Of a DNA stretch of 64,000 nucleotides, positions 46,613 to 55,934 are shown piece by piece (positions within the stretch are counted from its first letter, which is position 1; each line of letters begins with the position of its first letter). A program made the position numbers and the translations under genes. The notes under the pieces were generated by a model. It did no database searches and was not told where the DNA came from. It worked only from the letters and a program-made list of their open reading frames with translations. The stretch covers positions 124,001-188,000 of the forward strand of contig NZ_NWSX01000001.1 in assembly GCF_002531825.1 (NCBI RefSeq), read 5' to 3'. The DNA is from Rhizobium sp. J15 (GTDB taxonomy: Bacteria; Pseudomonadota; Alphaproteobacteria; Rhizobiales; Rhizobiaceae).

Positions 46613-47335
46613 TCAGATCAGTTTTTCCGCCATGATCGCATCCTCTTCGAGCCAGAGCTGAACAGCCTGTCCGCGAAGATTGGGCGCCATGTCTTCCGCC
46701 ATCTTGTAGATGCCGTCGATTGCAACGAGCTCGGCCTCGAGCTTCCGGCAAAAGATCCGCGCCGATGCGTTTCCGACGGACCCCGCCATGGCTCGGCCGC
46801 GCAGTGCCCCGTAGATATGGACGGAACCGCCGGCGATGACCTCGGCGCCGGAAGCGACCGATCCGACGATGGTGACGTCGCCTTCCGGGAAGATCACCGA
46901 CTGCCCCGAGCGCACCGGCTCCCGGATGACGATCGATTGCGTTGTTGCCGGACGGGTCTCAATGATCGCAGGTTTGCCGGCCGGCTCGGCCGGCTCATTC
47001 GCCTGAACCTCGATGTCGGAAGCCGAGCGGCCGCCCTTCAGCGCCGGCGGCATGCCCGCGCCGAGAATGGAAGGCCGCGCGCCCTCGATGCCCATGATGC
47101 TGACATTGCGCTTGGCAAGCTCGGCGATGAGCTCCTTCAGCTGCGGCTTGTCGATTTGCAGGTCCGTCAGATCGAGGACGACAGGCCGTCCCAGGAAGAA
47201 ACCGGCCGAACGTGCGGCCAGATCGTCCAGTCTGGCCAGCCAATCATCGAAAGGAAGGTCCGGGGACAGCATGACCGCCAGGAAAGAGCGGCCCTTGATG
47301 CGGATAGAGCGAGCGTCTGTTAGCACTTTGGTCAT
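46613..47335 (-). CDS. minC: Septum site-determining protein MinC
   Basis: A 240-residue FtsZ inhibitor. The N-terminal domain (about residues 1-100) is followed by a linker and the C-terminal beta-helix with VIFPEGDVTIVGSVASGAEV, then IAGGSVHIYGALRGRAMAG, which binds MinD. The ATG at 47335 has no good Shine-Dalgarno sequence. It is the first gene of minC-minD-minE and a perfect CtrA site lies about 42 bases upstream. Confidence 0.96.
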   Translation of the reverse strand: MTKVLTDARSIRIKGRSFLAVMLSPDLPFDDWLARLDDLAARSAGFFLGRPVVLDLTDLQIDKPQLKELIAELAKRNVSIMGIEGARPSILGAGMPPALKGGRSASDIEVQANEPAEPAGKPAIIETRPATTQSIVIREPVRSGQSVIFPEGDVTIVGSVASGAEVIAGGSVHIYGALRGRAMAGSVGNASARIFCRKLEAELVAIDGIYKMAEDMAPNLRGQAVQLWLEEDAIMAEKLI

Positions 47336-47639
47336 CTATGTGAATAATTCGTTGACCATCTCTACCGCCGACATGGTTAACAAAAGGTTAACGTGGCCCC
47401 GAAATTCCCTAACGTAATGCCACTTCCTTCGGTCGAAGATTTTATTTAAGTGAATGAAAAGATTGAATTAATATGAAGAGTGAATAATCCTCATATATGA
47501 TCGGAATGAAGATCTGTTGCTCGGCGATCACGCCGACGGGATCACGCGGTTCTTAGCGCTGCGTTAACCCCTCGGCGACTCACCGCATGCGCCCGGAGGC
47601 GCTGGTCCTTCTCGGCAATGACGGTGCAGCGCCGGGATC
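47336..47639. other. minC upstream region
   Basis: About 300 bases between minC and the end of a TetR gene, with an AT-rich middle (about 47440-47510). It contains the CtrA box at 47377-47392. No gene was found. Confidence 0.5.
47377..47392. promoter_or_regulatory. CtrA-binding site TTAA-N7-TTAAC upstream of minC
   Basis: TTAACAAAAGGTTAAC matches the CtrA consensus with exact N7 spacing and, because both ends are GTTAAC, it also matches on the opposite strand. It lies 42 bases before the minC start. CtrA is the alphaproteobacterial cell-cycle master regulator and controls minCD in Sinorhizobium, so direct control here is likely. Confidence 0.75.
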
Positions 47640-48227
47640 TCATTCCTCCGCTGTTTCGCCCGCGATCTGTTTGACGGCATCCGCCGCCGCTTCGAGCAGA
47701 CGCTCCGACATGCCCTGATCGGTCATGATGCGAGAGATGGTTACGGCGCCCACCATGAGGGACAGGACGACCATGGCTTTGTCATAGGGTTTCGTGCCGT
47801 CCGATGCCGGGATCAATTCGTCGAGAATCTGAAGGTGCGCCTCGATGCCATTCTGGAACGGAAGTCGCACCTCCTCGCTCTGGCGTGCCGCATCTGAGCC
47901 AAGCGCGGCCAAGGGGCAGCCGTCACCTTTCTCTCCCTGGTGCCCGGTCGACAGATACATGCCGACAACCGCGGCGAAGGGATCGGCACTTCCGGCGGCA
48001 ACCCTCGACCACCTGCGAATGGCGCTCTCCATTGCCCGACCGGATGCCAGCGCCACAAGATCATCCTTCGATTCGAACTGCTTGTAGAACCCGCCTTGGG
48101 TGAGGCCGGCTCCTTTCATCAGGTCTTTCAGCCCGATGCCGTCGAATCCATGCTCCCGGAAGAGCCGGCTTGCGACATTGATCACCGTTTCACGATTGGC
48201 CTCGGCCTGAGCGCGACTGACTCTCAT
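47640..48227 (-). CDS. TetR family repressor of the RND pump
   Basis: A 195-residue regulator beginning MRVSRAQAEANRETVINVAS. The HTH is IGLKDLMKGAGLTQGGFYKQ, followed by FESKDDLVALA. The ATG at 48227 has GGAGATCG upstream; an ATG at 48239 is also possible. It is divergent from the RND efflux genes, and an inverted repeat between them (48266-48293) is the expected operator. Confidence 0.9.
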   Translation of the reverse strand: MRVSRAQAEANRETVINVASRLFREHGFDGIGLKDLMKGAGLTQGGFYKQFESKDDLVALASGRAMESAIRRWSRVAAGSADPFAAVVGMYLSTGHQGEKGDGCPLAALGSDAARQSEEVRLPFQNGIEAHLQILDELIPASDGTKPYDKAMVVLSLMVGAVTISRIMTDQGMSERLLEAAADAVKQIAGETAEE

Positions 48228-48265
48228 TGCGATCTCCAATTAGATTTCATTTGACATCTATAACA

Positions 48266-48293
48266 GAATTAGATTTAGATCGCAATCTAATTC
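48266..48293. promoter_or_regulatory. TetR operator, GAATTAGATT-N8-AATCTAATTC
   Basis: Ten-base perfect inverted arms (48266-48275 and 48284-48293) with an eight-base spacer occupy the divergent promoter region. Another half-site-like ATTAGAT/ATCTAT pair lies nearer the TetR start. The dyad length and position suit a TetR dimer pair repressing both genes. Confidence 0.7.
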
Positions 48294-48325
48294 AAGGGCT
48301 GCGCCCGTCAATAAGGCTTACTGAC

Positions 48326-49444
48326 ATGAACCGCAAAATCCTCCTTGCCTCTTTCGGCCTTCTGGCGGCTGCCGGCGCCACGGCGTTCGTGCTTTTCGGA
48401 ATCTCCTCGAAAGGAAGCGCGCAAGCCGCCGATCCCCGGATCGCGCCGCCATTCGTCAAACTGGCGGAAGCCAAGAAGCCGGAAACGGCCGAACGCACCT
48501 TTACGGGCACCATTGCCGCCCGCGTGCAGAGCAATCTCGGTTTTCGTGTGTCCGGCAAGATCTTGCAGCGTTATGTGGACGTTGGCGAACAGGTCAAGGC
48601 CGGCCAGCCTTTGATGCGCATCGACGAGACCGATCTGCGTCTCGCACTGACTGCGAAACACAATGCCGTTGTCTCCGCGCAAGCTGTGTTGACGCAAGCG
48701 CAAGCTGACGAGAGACGCTACGCTGCTTTGACGAAAAGCGGATTGGCGGCGGCTTCGCCGCAGCGCTATGAACAGGCAAAGGCTGCGCTCGACACTGCAA
48801 CGGCTCAACTGGCCGCAGCCGAAGCGGAGGCAAGGGTCGCTGAAAACGCCGCAACTTACGCTCTGTTGGTTGCCGATGCTGACGGGATCATTGTCGAAAC
48901 GCTCGGAGAGCCAGGTCAAGTCGTGACGGCGGGACAAACCGTGATCCGTCTGGCGCAGGCCGGCCCGAGAGAAGCGCTCGTCTGGCTTCCGGAGTCGCTG
49001 CGGCCGCAAATCGGCGAGATAGCCGACGCAAGCATCTACGGAAACGAGAGCCGGCAGGACAAGGCGCGGCTTCGCCAGATTTCCGATGCTGCCGATCCTC
49101 AAACCCGCACCTATGAGGCGCGCTGGGTTCTGGATGGCGCTGCAGCAACGGCGCCGCTGGGCGCGACGGTGACGATCAGAATCTCCAGCAGCAGCGGCCA
49201 ATCGCATGCCGCGGTGCCGATCGCCGCAATATTGGACGATGGCAATCGAACCGGCGTCTGGGTCTTCGATCAGGCATCTTCGACCGTCCACTTCCGGCAG
49301 GTGAAAATAGAACAATTGGGTGAGGAGGTGGCGGTGGTTTCCAGCGTCAAATCAGGCGAGCCGGTCGTCGCTCTCGGCGCCCATCTGCTGCAGGACGGCG
49401 CCAGCGTGCGCACCAAGGCAGAACAGGCAGAGGCGGCAAACTGA
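48326..49444 (+). CDS. RND efflux periplasmic adaptor
   Basis: A 372-residue membrane-fusion protein. An N-terminal signal-anchor (about residues 5-25) is followed by the lipoyl half-domains (GTIAARVQSNLGFRVSGKIL and ADGIIVETLGEPGQVVTAGQ), a coiled-coil hairpin rich in Ala (residues about 105-165) and a beta-barrel. It links the inner-membrane pump to an outer-membrane channel, which is not encoded nearby. Its stop overlaps the start of the pump gene (ATGA). Confidence 0.9.
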   Translation: MNRKILLASFGLLAAAGATAFVLFGISSKGSAQAADPRIAPPFVKLAEAKKPETAERTFTGTIAARVQSNLGFRVSGKILQRYVDVGEQVKAGQPLMRIDETDLRLALTAKHNAVVSAQAVLTQAQADERRYAALTKSGLAAASPQRYEQAKAALDTATAQLAAAEAEARVAENAATYALLVADADGIIVETLGEPGQVVTAGQTVIRLAQAGPREALVWLPESLRPQIGEIADASIYGNESRQDKARLRQISDAADPQTRTYEARWVLDGAAATAPLGATVTIRISSSSGQSHAAVPIAAILDDGNRTGVWVFDQASSTVHFRQVKIEQLGEEVAVVSSVKSGEPVVALGAHLLQDGASVRTKAEQAEAAN

Positions 49445-52400
49445 TGACCTTCAATCTTTCCGCGCTCGCCGTTCGCGAGCGGGCCGTCACTCTGTTCTTC
49501 ATCGTTCTGCTGGCCGCCGCCGGCGCCTATGCATTCGTCAAGCTCGGGCGCGCCGAGGACCCCTCCTTCACTATCAAAACCTTGACCGTGACGACCGTGT
49601 GGCCGGGGGCGACTGCGCGCGAGATGCAGGATCTGGTCGCCGAGCCGCTCGAGAAGCGCCTCCAGGAACTCACCTGGTACGATCGTGTCGAGACGACAAC
49701 GCGGCCGGGATACGCCTTCTTGACCGTCACCTTGAAGGACAGCACGCCGTCCACGGCCGTCGAGGAGGAATTCTATCAGGCGCGGAAGAAGCTTGGAGAC
49801 GAGGCCCGCAACCTGCCGAGAGGCGTGCTCGGTCCCTTTGTCAATGACGAGTATTCCGATGTCAGCTTCGGGCTTTACGCGCTGAAGGCCAAGGGCATGC
49901 CGATGCGTGAGCTCGCGCGCCAGGCCGAGGTGATCCGCCAGGATCTTCTGCATGTGCCTGGAGTCAAGAAGATCAACATCCTCGGAGAGCGGCCCGAACA
50001 GATTTTCGTCGAGTTCTCCTATGCCAAGCTCGCCACCCTCGGCATTTCGGCCCAGGACATCGCGAGCGCCTTGCAGCGGCGAAACACCGTGACACCGGCG
50101 GGGTCGATCGATACGCGCGGGCCGCAGGTCTTCATTCGCTTCGATGGCGCCTATGACAGCATCCAGGCGATCGCCGATACGCCGATCGTCGCGGCCGGAC
50201 GCACCTTGAAACTCTCGGATTTTGCCGAAGTGCGGCGCGGCTACCAGGATCCCGCCACCTATCTCATTCGCCATGACGGCGAGCCTGCCATCATGCTTGC
50301 CGCGGTAATGCAACAGGGCTGGAACGGCCTGGAACTCGGCAAGGCGCTGGAAGAAAGATCCGGCGCGATCGCAAAGACCCTGCCGCTCGGCATGACGCTC
50401 GCCAAGGTCAGCGACCAGGCCGTCAATATCGACGAAGCCGTCGGCGAGTTCATGCTGAAGTTCGCCATGGCGCTCGGTGTCGTATTGTTCGTCAGCCTTG
50501 TCAGCCTCGGTTGGCGTGTCGGCATCGTCGTTGCTCTGGCCGTTCCGCTGACCCTTGCCGTCGTCTTCCTCATCATGCTGGAAACCGGCCGGTTCTTCGA
50601 TCGCATCACCCTTGGTGCGCTCATCCTGGCGCTCGGCCTCCTGGTCGACGACGCCATCATCGCCATCGAGGTGATGGTGGTGAAGATGGAAGAGGGGATG
50701 GACCGCATCAAGGCGGCCGCCTATGCCTGGAGCCATACCGCCGCCCCGATGCTGTCCGGCACGCTCGTGACGATCATCGGGCTGATGCCGGTCGGCTTTG
50801 CCAGGTCAACCGCCGGCGAATATGCCGGCAACATCTTCTGGGTCGTCGGCTTTGCGCTCATCGTCTCCTGGATCGTCGCGGTGATCTTCACGCCCTATCT
50901 CGGCGTCAAGATGCTGCCGGCGATCAAACCGGTCGAAGGGGGCCATCACGCCATTTATAACACCCCGAACTACCGGCGCTTGCGGCGGCTGATCGAGTTT
51001 ACCGTGCGCCACAAGTTCGTCACTTGTGCGGTGGTTGCCATCGCCATGGGCGCCTCCGTCGTTGGAATGGGATCGGTGAAAAAGCAGTTCTTCCCGACGT
51101 CGGACCGTCCCGAAGTCCTCGTCGAAGTCCGCATGCCGGAAGGCACCAGCATCGAGACGACGACGGCAGCGGTCGAGAAGCTCGAAGGGTGGCTGCAGCA
51201 GCAACCGGAGGCAAAGACCGTCACCAGCTATGTCGGCCAGGGTGCTCCCCGCTTCTTCTTTGCCATGGCGCCGGAATTGCCGGACCCGTCTTTCGCCAAG
51301 ATCGTCGTGCTGACCCCCGACGCGCACACGCGCGAGGCCCTGAAGCTTCGGCTGCGTGCGGCCGTTTCGGACGGGCTCGCCCCCGAAGCCTATGTCCGCG
51401 TCACGCAGCTCGTCTTCGGTCCTTACACGCCGTTTCCGGTCGAGTTCCGGATCACCGGCCCGGATCCGGACCAACTGTACCAGATATCCGAGAAAGCCCT
51501 CGATATCATGAAGAGCGTGCCGGATGTTCGCCAGGCAAACCGCGATTGGGGCAACCGCACGCCGGTGCTGCGTTTCGTTCCCGACCAGGATCGGCTGAAC
51601 CTGATCGGCCTGTCGCCGGCCGAGGCAGCCCAGCAGCTGCAATTGCTGCTGAGCGGAATTCCGATCACGGAGGTTCGCGAGAATATCCGCAGCGTGCCTG
51701 TCGTTGCACGCAGTGCCGGCGGAAACCGGCTCGACCCGTCACGATTGGGAGACTTCTCGCTGATGAGCCGCGATGGGCGACAGGTCCCGCTCGATCAGAT
51801 CGGTCACTCGGAAATCCGCTTTGAAGAACCGATCCTGAAACGCCGTGACCGCACCCCCGTTATCACGATCCGTTCCGATATCAGCGAGGGGGCGCAGCCG
51901 CCAGAAGTCTCAGAGCAGATTCTCAAGGCGCTTCAGCCGCTCATCGCCTCGCTTCCTGTGGGATATCGTATCGAGATGGGCGGCAACATCGAGGAATCGC
52001 TCAAGGCCAACGCCGCCCTCGTCAAAATCTTCCCGGCGATGATTGCCGCCATGCTGATCGTTATCGTGCTGCAGGTCCGCAGCCTGTCGACGATGACCAT
52101 GGTCATGCTGACGGGACCACTCGGGCTTGCCGGGGCGGTTCCGGTCCTGCTGCTCTTCGACAAGCCCTTCGGCTTCAATGCCATTCTCGGATTGATCGGG
52201 CTGGCGGGAATTTTGATGCGCAACACCCTGATCCTGACGGAACAGATCAAGGAGAACAAGGCAGCCGGTCTCGACGATTATCACGCCGTCGTCGAGGCGA
52301 CGGTGCAGCGGACGCGTCCCGTCATCCTGACAGCCCTTGCCGCCGTGCTTGCCTTCATTCCTCTCACCCATTCGGTGTTCTGGGGGTCGATGGCCTATAC

Positions 52401-52554
52401 GCTGATCGGCGGAACGGCGGTCGGCACAGCGATGATCCTGCTCTTCCTTCCCGCTCTCTACGCCAGCTGGTTCCGCATCAAGCCGACGAAAAATGAAGGC
52501 CATGCAAATTCGCCAAGCGAGGTGGAGTTACCGGCAGCGATGGCTGCCGAGTAG
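49444..52554 (+). CDS. RND efflux pump permease (AcrB-like, HAE family)
   Basis: A 1036-residue inner-membrane pump with twelve membrane segments and two large periplasmic loops, the full family length. The segment ILALGLLVDDAIIAIEVMVV in TM4 supplies the conserved Asp pair of proton translocation. The C-terminal half has GLAGILMRNTLILTEQIKEN. Together with the adaptor it should export hydrophobic or cationic compounds, under control of the divergent TetR. Confidence 0.95.
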   Translation: MTFNLSALAVRERAVTLFFIVLLAAAGAYAFVKLGRAEDPSFTIKTLTVTTVWPGATAREMQDLVAEPLEKRLQELTWYDRVETTTRPGYAFLTVTLKDSTPSTAVEEEFYQARKKLGDEARNLPRGVLGPFVNDEYSDVSFGLYALKAKGMPMRELARQAEVIRQDLLHVPGVKKINILGERPEQIFVEFSYAKLATLGISAQDIASALQRRNTVTPAGSIDTRGPQVFIRFDGAYDSIQAIADTPIVAAGRTLKLSDFAEVRRGYQDPATYLIRHDGEPAIMLAAVMQQGWNGLELGKALEERSGAIAKTLPLGMTLAKVSDQAVNIDEAVGEFMLKFAMALGVVLFVSLVSLGWRVGIVVALAVPLTLAVVFLIMLETGRFFDRITLGALILALGLLVDDAIIAIEVMVVKMEEGMDRIKAAAYAWSHTAAPMLSGTLVTIIGLMPVGFARSTAGEYAGNIFWVVGFALIVSWIVAVIFTPYLGVKMLPAIKPVEGGHHAIYNTPNYRRLRRLIEFTVRHKFVTCAVVAIAMGASVVGMGSVKKQFFPTSDRPEVLVEVRMPEGTSIETTTAAVEKLEGWLQQQPEAKTVTSYVGQGAPRFFFAMAPELPDPSFAKIVVLTPDAHTREALKLRLRAAVSDGLAPEAYVRVTQLVFGPYTPFPVEFRITGPDPDQLYQISEKALDIMKSVPDVRQANRDWGNRTPVLRFVPDQDRLNLIGLSPAEAAQQLQLLLSGIPITEVRENIRSVPVVARSAGGNRLDPSRLGDFSLMSRDGRQVPLDQIGHSEIRFEEPILKRRDRTPVITIRSDISEGAQPPEVSEQILKALQPLIASLPVGYRIEMGGNIEESLKANAALVKIFPAMIAAMLIVIVLQVRSLSTMTMVMLTGPLGLAGAVPVLLLFDKPFGFNAILGLIGLAGILMRNTLILTEQIKENKAAGLDDYHAVVEATVQRTRPVILTALAAVLAFIPLTHSVFWGSMAYTLIGGTAVGTAMILLFLPALYASWFRIKPTKNEGHANSPSEVELPAAMAAE

Positions 52555-52645
52555 GCGAACTCGAGAGAGCATCTCTGATCGAAAAATCGCCGGAAAGTAA
52601 AAAATGATTTCTAATCAACTACTTGAACTGAACAAAGGAGCATGC

Positions 52646-53467
52646 ATGTCTGAAATTAGAGTTGTCGTAATCACTGGAGCATCCTCCGGAATAGGTGAAG
52701 CGTCAGCCCGCCTTCTTGCACAAAATGGCTTTCAGGTCTTCGGGGGCGTACGCAACCCGGCACGTGCCAACGCCATTCCCGGCGTGCGCTATGGGACTGT
52801 CGACGTGACCGATGAGGCCTCGGTCTCCAATTTTGTTCAATGGGTTTTGTCCGAGACAGGCAGGATCGACATCCTGATCAACAATGCCGGCGTTTCACTG
52901 GTCGGCCCTGTCGAGAACACGTCGCCTTCCGAAGCGCAAACAGTATTCGATACCAATGTTTTCGGCCCTTTGCGCATGATCCGCGCGGCTTTGCCCTCCA
53001 TGCGCGCCGCTCGCAGTGGACTGATCATCAATATCAGTTCGGTCCTCGGCTTCCTGCCTGCACCGTTCATGGGAATATATGCCAGCAGCAAGCATGCACT
53101 CGAAGGGCTGTCGGAGTCGCTGGACCATGAGATTCGGGAATTCAACGTGCGCGTGGTGCTGGTTGAACCGACCTTCACGAACACCAAGCTCGATGTAAAC
53201 GCGGCACAGACCGAGGCGCCCTTGGGAGCCTACGCAGCGCAGGCTGACGCGACCATCAAGGCCGTACAGGCACAGATCAAAACCGCGCCGTCGGCCGGGA
53301 CTGTCGCGGAGAAGATATTGGCGGCAATCAACGGCCCCTACAAAATGCGTCAACCGGCCGGCGGCCAGGCAACGCTTCTAAGCCGGCTGCGCAGGTTTAT
53401 GCCGGCAAGTGCGGTCGACAACAGCCTGCGCAAGACATTCGGCTTCGGAAAGCGTCCTGTGTCCTAA
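52646..53467 (+). CDS. Short-chain dehydrogenase/reductase
   Basis: A 273-residue SDR: ITGASSGIGEA near residues 9-19, NNAG near residue 81, catalytic YASSK in GIYASSKHALEGLSESLD. The C-terminus is longer than in classical members. AAAGGAG precedes the ATG at 52646. It follows the RND pump by 91 bases on the same strand and may belong to its TetR regulon. It is convergent with purU. Confidence 0.88.
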   Translation: MSEIRVVVITGASSGIGEASARLLAQNGFQVFGGVRNPARANAIPGVRYGTVDVTDEASVSNFVQWVLSETGRIDILINNAGVSLVGPVENTSPSEAQTVFDTNVFGPLRMIRAALPSMRAARSGLIINISSVLGFLPAPFMGIYASSKHALEGLSESLDHEIREFNVRVVLVEPTFTNTKLDVNAAQTEAPLGAYAAQADATIKAVQAQIKTAPSAGTVAEKILAAINGPYKMRQPAGGQATLLSRLRRFMPASAVDNSLRKTFGFGKRPVS

Positions 53468-53589
53468 ATCTTGCCCAAACTTGCAGACGTCGTCGGCTCA
53501 CAGGCCTCCTTTAGCAAGCGTGAAAACCCAGCGCACACCGAGCGACTGGCGGAACAGGTTTGCATCGGTTTCCGGCTGGCCGGCGGCGC

Positions 53590-54474
53590 TCAGCCCATGC
53601 GCTCGGAGGCATAGCTTCCGGGGCTTGCCGGAAAGACGACGGTGCGGTTGCCGTTGATGAAGGTGCGGTGGTGGATATGGGCGTGAATGGCGCGCGCCAG
53701 CACCTGGGCTTCGACGTCGCGTCCCAGCGAGACGTAGTCCTCCGCGGACTGCGCATGCGTGATGCGGACCGTGTCCTGCTCGATGATCGGACCTTCGTCG
53801 AGATCGGCGGTGACATAGTGAGCCGTCGCGCCGATGAGCTTCACGCCGCGCTCATAGGCTTGCTTGTAGGGGTTGGCGCCCTTGAAGCTCGGCAGGAACG
53901 AGTGGTGGATGTTGATGATGCGGCCGGACATTTTTTGGCAGAGCGCATCCGAGAGAATCTGCATGTAGCGGGCGAGCACCACCAGCTCCGCTTGCGATTG
54001 CCCGACGATATCGAGCAGACGCGTCTCGGCCTCAGCTTTGTTGGCCTTGGTTACGACGATGTGGTGGAAAGGAATGTCGTGGTTCACGACCAGTTTTTGA
54101 TAGTCGTGGTGATTGGACACGACGCCGACGATGTCGATCGGCAGCGCGCCGATGCGCCAGCGGTAGAGAAGATCGTTCAGGCAATGGCCGAAGCGGGACA
54201 CCATGAGGATGACCTTCATCCGGCGCGAGGCGTCCACCAGTTCGAAGCTCATCTCGAACTGCCTGGCGACTTTCTCGAATCCTTCCCGGATCTCGGCCTG
54301 GGTTGCGCCGTCTTCCGAGACGAAGGTCACTCTCATGAAGAACTTCGTGCTCTCGAGATCATCGAACTGAGAGGAGTCGATGATGTTGCAGCCTTTCTCG
54401 GCAAGGCAACCCGAAATCGCAGCGACGATCCCGCGGGTCGACCTGCATGAAACCGTAAGAACGTACTGAGACAT
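53590..54474 (-). CDS. purU: Formyltetrahydrofolate deformylase
   Basis: A 294-residue PurU. An N-terminal ACT domain (residues 1-80: STRGIVAAISGCLAEKGCNI) is followed by the formyl-transferase domain with the catalytic Asn-His-Asp set in INIHHSFLPSFKGANPYKQA and ADLDEGPIIEQD. It hydrolyses 10-formyl-THF to formate and THF. It is the last gene of the glx-glnT strand, so it probably recycles THF charged by the sox-encoded demethylase. Confidence 0.95.
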   Translation of the reverse strand: MSQYVLTVSCRSTRGIVAAISGCLAEKGCNIIDSSQFDDLESTKFFMRVTFVSEDGATQAEIREGFEKVARQFEMSFELVDASRRMKVILMVSRFGHCLNDLLYRWRIGALPIDIVGVVSNHHDYQKLVVNHDIPFHHIVVTKANKAEAETRLLDIVGQSQAELVVLARYMQILSDALCQKMSGRIINIHHSFLPSFKGANPYKQAYERGVKLIGATAHYVTADLDEGPIIEQDTVRITHAQSAEDYVSLGRDVEAQVLARAIHAHIHHRTFINGNRTVVFPASPGSYASERMG

Positions 54475-54547
54475 GGGACTATCCGACCAAAGAAAAAAAG
54501 ACCCGTGCCCGAGGCACGGGGCAGGTAGCCGCGGATGCGGCGGGAGC

Positions 54548-55855
54548 TCAAATGTCCAGAGTGGTGCTCCGTTCCCACTCGGTGAAATGCGAGCAATAGG
54601 TGTTCCACTCGCCGTGTTTCAGTTTGAGGTAGGCGGAGGAGAATTCCCGGCCAAGGGCCGCCCGCAATTCTTCGTCCTTCTCATATTCACGCAGCGCGTC
54701 GAGAAGGTTGAGGGGCAGCTTCGGAGCGTCGGTCACGGTATGCCCGTCGCGATACATATCGATATCATAGTGGCTGCCGGGATCGGCCTTCGACCGGATT
54801 CCGGAAAGGCCGGCGGCGATGATGATCGCCTGGAGAAGATAAGGGTTCACCGCGCCGTCGGGCAGCCGCAGTTCGAAGCGGCCGGGGCCGGGGACACGCA
54901 CCATGTGGGTGCGGTTGTTGCCCGTCCAAGTCACCGTATTCGGCGCCCATGTCGCGCCCGAGATCGTTCTCGGCGCGTTGATCCGCTTATAGGAATTGAC
55001 GGTCGGGTTGGTGACGGCGGCCAGCGCCGAAGCATGTTTCATGATGCCGCCGAGGAAGGTCTTGCCCTGGGCGGAGAGGCCGAACGCCATTTCCTTGTCA
55101 GCGAAGGCGTTGACCTTGCCGTCGAGGTCCCAGACCGAGATGTGGGCGTGGCAGCCGTTGCCGGTCAGGCCCTTGAAGGGCTTCGGCATGAAGGTGGCGC
55201 GAAGGCCGTGCTTTTCGGCGATCGACTTGACCATGAACTTGAAGAAGGAGTGCTTGTCCGCCGTCTTCAGGGCATCGTCATATTCCCAGTTCATTTCGAA
55301 CTGGCCGTTCGCATCCTCATGGTCGTTCTGATAGGGCTTCCAGCCGAGTTCGAGCATGTAATCGCAAATCTCGGCGATGACGTCATATCGGCGCATCACG
55401 GCCTGCTGATCGTAGCAGGGCTTTTCGGCGGTATCGAACTGATCCGAGATCACCGAGCCGTCGGGAGAGATCAGAAAGAATTCGGGTTCGACACCGGTTT
55501 TCACCCGGAGCCCTTCTGTCGCAGCCTCGGCGACCAGCCTTTTCAGCACCACGCGCGGCGCCTGTTCGACAGGCCGGTCGTCCATGACGCAGTCGGCTGC
55601 GACCCATGCGACGTCTTTCTTCCAGGGCAGTTGGATGACCGAGGAAGCATCGGGAACGGCGAACAGGTCGGGATGGGCGGGCGTCAGGTCGAGCCAGGTC
55701 GCGAAGCCGGCAAAACCGGCGCCATCCTTCTGCATATCGGCAATGGCTTCTGCCGGAACCAGCTTGGCGCGTTGGCCGCCGAAGAGGTCCGTATAGCTGA
55801 TCATGAAATATTTGATGCCTCTTTCGGAGGCGTATTGCGAGAGGTCCAGTGTCAC
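54548..55855 (-). CDS. glnT: Type III glutamine synthetase GlnT (possible gamma-glutamylmethylamide synthetase)
   Basis: A 435-residue ligase of the GlnT subgroup. Family motifs include GVEPEFFLIS, DANGQFEMNWEYDDAL, FMPKPFKGLTGNGCHAHISV and the ATP/glutamate segment PGPGRFELRLPDGAVNPYL. In rhizobia GlnT is a third glutamine synthetase; in methylamine users its close relative GmaS makes gamma-glutamylmethylamide. The location between glxD and purU and opposite the sox genes favours the second role, but the sequence alone cannot decide. Confidence 0.88.
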   Translation of the reverse strand: MTLDLSQYASERGIKYFMISYTDLFGGQRAKLVPAEAIADMQKDGAGFAGFATWLDLTPAHPDLFAVPDASSVIQLPWKKDVAWVAADCVMDDRPVEQAPRVVLKRLVAEAATEGLRVKTGVEPEFFLISPDGSVISDQFDTAEKPCYDQQAVMRRYDVIAEICDYMLELGWKPYQNDHEDANGQFEMNWEYDDALKTADKHSFFKFMVKSIAEKHGLRATFMPKPFKGLTGNGCHAHISVWDLDGKVNAFADKEMAFGLSAQGKTFLGGIMKHASALAAVTNPTVNSYKRINAPRTISGATWAPNTVTWTGNNRTHMVRVPGPGRFELRLPDGAVNPYLLQAIIIAAGLSGIRSKADPGSHYDIDMYRDGHTVTDAPKLPLNLLDALREYEKDEELRAALGREFSSAYLKLKHGEWNTYCSHFTEWERSTTLDI

Positions 55856-55934
55856 GTTTGTCCCCTTATGTTGATCTTCGACACTTGATGATGAAGCCGG
55901 CCGCGTCCTCCCAAACGCGCCCGGCCGAGCATTC

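Noticed and set aside
54473..55888. Plus-strand frame opposite glnT
   Set aside because: Its composition is typical of antisense frames, and glnT on the other strand is unambiguous.
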